DNA of 15,627 nt from DATCZS01 sp036525795 (GTDB lineage: Bacteria > Actinomycetota > Acidimicrobiia > Spongiisociales > ZC4RG35), in NCBI GenBank assembly GCA_036525795.1, contig DATCZS010000066.1, forward strand, positions 1 to 15,627, given 5' to 3'. Positions 13,563 to 15,627 of this stretch are shown here, piece by piece (the stretch's first letter is position 1; each line of letters starts with the position of its first letter). Position numbers and translations under genes: made by a program. The notes beneath the pieces are model-generated. The model saw only the letters and a program-made list of their open reading frames with translations, was not told the origin of the DNA and searched no databases.

Positions 13563-13820
13563 CTACCGGTGATGCCGGGGTTGCCCGAACGTCCTCGGCT
13601 CCAGGAGGTCCAGTCCCGTCGCCGTGCTGCCGAGAAACGATTCGCGGCGAGGTGCCCCGACGAAGACGCCTGCAGTCTGCAGTACCGGCTCCGTCTCTCC
13701 CGCCTCGATGATCCTCACGGCTCCGCAATGGGCACAGTGCTCACGGCGGATTCCCGCCCCGACCCCGGTGCTCTTCGCGTAGTCGTGATTTCCTCTCCGG
13801 CAATCGTCTTGTCCCGCCAT
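13563..13820 (-). CDS. small zinc-ribbon-like protein of unknown function
   Basis: The 85-residue protein has a likely metal site in its N-terminal half: Cys7 and His12 (CRRGNHDY), then Cys29 and Cys32 (CAHCGAVRI), spaced C-x4-H-x16-C-x2-C. The rest has few features (ETEPVLQTAGVFVGAPRRESFLG) and a basic, Pro-containing end, suggesting that only the first 35-40 residues are folded. ATG 13820 has AAAGG about nine bases upstream, a modest ribosome site. It is flanked by hairpins on both sides, so it is probably transcribed alone. I do not recognise a named family. Codon pattern and metal-ligand spacing favour a real gene, but I could not compare it with other genomes; the C-terminal half could have been altered or extended. 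Confidence 0.6.
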   Translation of the reverse strand: MAGQDDCRRGNHDYAKSTGVGAGIRREHCAHCGAVRIIEAGETEPVLQTAGVFVGAPRRESFLGSTATGLDLLEPRTFGQPRHHR

Positions 13821-13937
13821 CTTGGTTGCCTTTCGCTCCCCAACCGCTCAACACAGTACGACCACGGAGAGTGAACTTGAGAGCCAACATTTAGACGCAC
13901 CAAGAGACTAGATACCGACCACGCCGAGCCTGCCCGG
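13821..13937 (-). promoter_or_regulatory. upstream region of the zinc-ribbon gene
   Basis: Part of the longest intergenic gap (13821-14010), with visibly lower GC content than its surroundings around 13840-13920. On the minus strand TACTGT (13858-13853) is a reasonable -10, placing the start about 26 bases before the ATG; the -35 is weak. No gene or RNA is recognised here. Confidence 0.3.
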
Positions 13938-13966
13938 ACCGCCCATCCGTGGGCGGCGGGCGGTCG
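13938..13966 (-). terminator. possible terminator after the Fe-S oxidoreductase gene
   Basis: GACCGCCC (13938-13945) and GGGCGGTC (13959-13966) are perfect 8-base complements. Alternatively CCGCCCA (13940-13946) pairs with TGGGCGG (13951-13957) over a four-base loop. It lies 45-75 bases beyond the oxidoreductase stop on the minus strand. No T-tract. Confidence 0.45.
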
Positions 13967-14010
13967 CCCCTGCCACGGGCACTCGACGCAGGGAACGGCG
14001 GCGACGACCG

Positions 14011-15627
14011 CTACTCGTAGCCCTCCGCGAGCAACTGGGCGATGTCGCGCACCCGCACGTCGTCGCCCATCCCGAGCTCCTTCACGCCGTCGTCGATCAT
14101 CACGAAGCAGAAGGGGCACGAGACGGCGATCTCGGTGGCACCCGTCGCCAGCGCCTCCTCCGCCCGCTCGATGTTGATCTTCTTGCCGGTGTGCTCCTCC
14201 ATCCAGAACCTGGCCCCGCCCGCCCCGCAGCACAGGCCCCGGGTGCCGTGGCGAGGCATCTCCACCATCTCGGCGGCCCCGCTCGCAGCCACCACCTCCC
14301 GCGGCGCCAGGTAGATGTCGTTGTGGCGGCCCAGGTAGCAGGGATCGTGATAGGTGACCTTGCGCGCCGGTCCACCGCCCATGGGCGCGACTCGCCCCTC
14401 GCGCACCAGCTCGGCGAGCAGCTCGCTGTGGTGCACCACCTCGTAGTCTCCACCCATCTGCGGGTACTCGTTGGCCAGAGTGTTGAAGCAGTGCGGACAC
14501 TGGGTGATCACCTTCTGGACCCCGAGGTCATCGAAGGTCTGGATGTTCTGGAGGGCCAGCTGTTGCCAGACGTACTCGTTGCCCGAGCGGCGGGCCGGAT
14601 CACCGTTGCACATCTCTCGCGGGCCGAGAATGGCGAAGTCGATCCCCGCCTCATTGAGCAGTCGTGCCAGCGCCAGGGTCACGGCCTGGTTGCGGTCGTC
14701 GAAACTCCCCGCACACCCCACGTACCACAGGTACTCGGCCGATTCGACACCCGGATCGCCGAGGACCTTCACCTCGAAGTCCAGCTTCTTGGTCCAGTCG
14801 GCCCGGCCCTGCTGACCCATACCCCACGGGTTGCCCTGGTTCTCCAATGCGACGTAGGCCTTGCCGAGCTCGGTCGGGAAGTTCGACTCCATCAACGACA
14901 GGTAGCGCCGCATGTCGAGGATCTTGTCGAGGATCTCGATGTTGACCGGACAGATCTCGTCGCACGCCTTGCACGACGTGCACGACCACACCTCCTCTGG
15001 CGTGATCCGTTCGAAGACCGAGTCCGAGCCGATCACGACACCGTCCGCCGACGACACCGGCGGGGAGACGACGGGGGTGCCGGTCATGCTCATCACCTCT
15101 CCGGTCTTGAGCACGATCTCCCGCGGGTCGAGTGGCTTGCCGGTGATGTTCGCCGGGCACACCGAAGTGCACCTCCCGCAGACCGTGCAGGCGTCGGTGT
15201 CGAACAGCTGTTTCCAGGTGAATTCGGACACCTGGGACGCTCCGACCACATCGACGTCTTCGGCCTCCAGGAGATTGGGAACCGGTCTCATCGCCCCCTT
15301 CGGACGCTCCCGCGGAGCCAGGAACATGTTTGCCGGCGAGGTCACGGCGTGCCGCAGCTTGGTAGTGGGGAGCGTCACCAAGAACGCGACGAAAGCGCCG
15401 GCGTGCAGGGTCCAGAACACACGGTGCCACGCCACGGCCGAGGACCCGGCGAACAGCGACGACAGGGGATATCCCGCGAAGCTCCACGCCTCGAACGCCG
15501 GCCGGCCGTCGACCGCGATCCGGGCGGCCTCCGTGAGCAGACCCGTCACCCCGATGAGGGCGAGGAGCGAGAGGATCCAGAAGTCCTCGGGTCTGGTCTT
15601 CGTACGGAGACGGTCCGGCCTCTGTCC
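14011..15627 (-). CDS. membrane-bound iron-sulfur oxidoreductase, FadF/EtfD type (5' partial)
   Basis: The frame is open to the window edge, so the N-terminus is missing; 538 residues are visible. The beginning is membrane-spanning (FWILSLLALIGVTGLL, then WTLHAGAFVAFLVTLP), like the nitrate-reductase-gamma-type domain of the family. A pair of [4Fe-4S] motifs follows, CTVCGRCTSVCP from visible residue 147 and CTSCKACDEICP from 216. Two cysteine-rich CCG-type domains close the protein (CPHCFNTLANEYP; LCCGAGGARFWMEE; CPFCFVMID). Proteins of this layout, such as B. subtilis FadF and mycobacterial EtfD, are thought to pass electrons from electron-transfer flavoprotein to menaquinone in fatty-acid oxidation; heterodisulfide-reductase-like roles are the alternative. 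No etfA/etfB or acyl-CoA dehydrogenase genes are in view. ATG-like position 15549 is an internal GTG, not the start. Confidence 0.88.
   Translation of the reverse strand, partial: GQRPDRLRTKTRPEDFWILSLLALIGVTGLLTEAARIAVDGRPAFEAWSFAGYPLSSLFAGSSAVAWHRVFWTLHAGAFVAFLVTLPTTKLRHAVTSPANMFLAPRERPKGAMRPVPNLLEAEDVDVVGASQVSEFTWKQLFDTDACTVCGRCTSVCPANITGKPLDPREIVLKTGEVMSMTGTPVVSPPVSSADGVVIGSDSVFERITPEEVWSCTSCKACDEICPVNIEILDKILDMRRYLSLMESNFPTELGKAYVALENQGNPWGMGQQGRADWTKKLDFEVKVLGDPGVESAEYLWYVGCAGSFDDRNQAVTLALARLLNEAGIDFAILGPREMCNGDPARRSGNEYVWQQLALQNIQTFDDLGVQKVITQCPHCFNTLANEYPQMGGDYEVVHHSELLAELVREGRVAPMGGGPARKVTYHDPCYLGRHNDIYLAPREVVAASGAAEMVEMPRHGTRGLCCGAGGARFWMEEHTGKKINIERAEEALATGATEIAVSCPFCFVMIDDGVKELGMGDDVRVRDIAQLLAEGYE

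Noticed and set aside
1..15627. tRNA, rRNA, CRISPR, insertion sequence, prophage or defence genes
   Set aside because: No repeat-spacer pattern, cloverleaf, transposase, integrase or recognisable defence protein was seen in reading both strands; I could not run dedicated searches.

Overview
The window is GC-rich DNA with dense, mostly short-gapped genes, several GTG starts, ATGA/GTGA stop-start overlaps, leaderless-looking promoters and a ClpS-DUF2017 pair. Together these point to an actinobacterium. An acidimicrobial or related uncultured lineage is my best guess, from protein character only. I see no rRNA, tRNA, CRISPR array, insertion sequence, phage gene or integration site. No stretch over 300 bases lacks a gene; the longest gap is about 190 bases (13821-14010).

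Left part (1-5431): the 3' end of an FG-GAP/ASPIC-UnbV surface protein is followed by a one-domain rhodanese. Convergent to these is a three-gene minus-strand operon, coxS-coxL-coxM, for a molybdenum hydroxylase of the form II CO-dehydrogenase-like type (active-site loop AYRGAGR). Divergent from coxS is a stand-alone cyclic-nucleotide-binding protein. A long inverted repeat lies in their shared 97-base gap.

Middle (5465-9658): a tightly overlapping minus-strand operon, clpS - DUF2017 - RNA uracil-C5 methyltransferase, is driven by a well-formed leaderless promoter. Divergent from it is a two-gene unit: a 98-residue protein with a predicted small beta-barrel tail, and a CpaE/MinD-like protein whose P-loop has Arg instead of Lys. 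A convergent prephenate dehydratase gene follows.

Right part (9745-12836): three plus-strand genes encode an esterase with an N-terminal E-set-like domain, an ATP-grasp enzyme and a second esterase. The last two overlap by four bases. This esterase/ATP-grasp/esterase set is the best candidate for an uncharacterised system. It would pair an ATP-dependent ligation with hydrolysis of ester or amide bonds, but its substrate cannot be read from sequence.

Far right (12880-15627, all minus strand): a lipoprotein built of two tandem Cys-containing repeats, a small zinc-ribbon-like protein, and the 5'-truncated gene of a membrane-bound FadF/EtfD-type iron-sulfur oxidoreductase. Several GC-rich hairpins without T-tracts sit in the convergent or inter-operon gaps and probably act as terminators.
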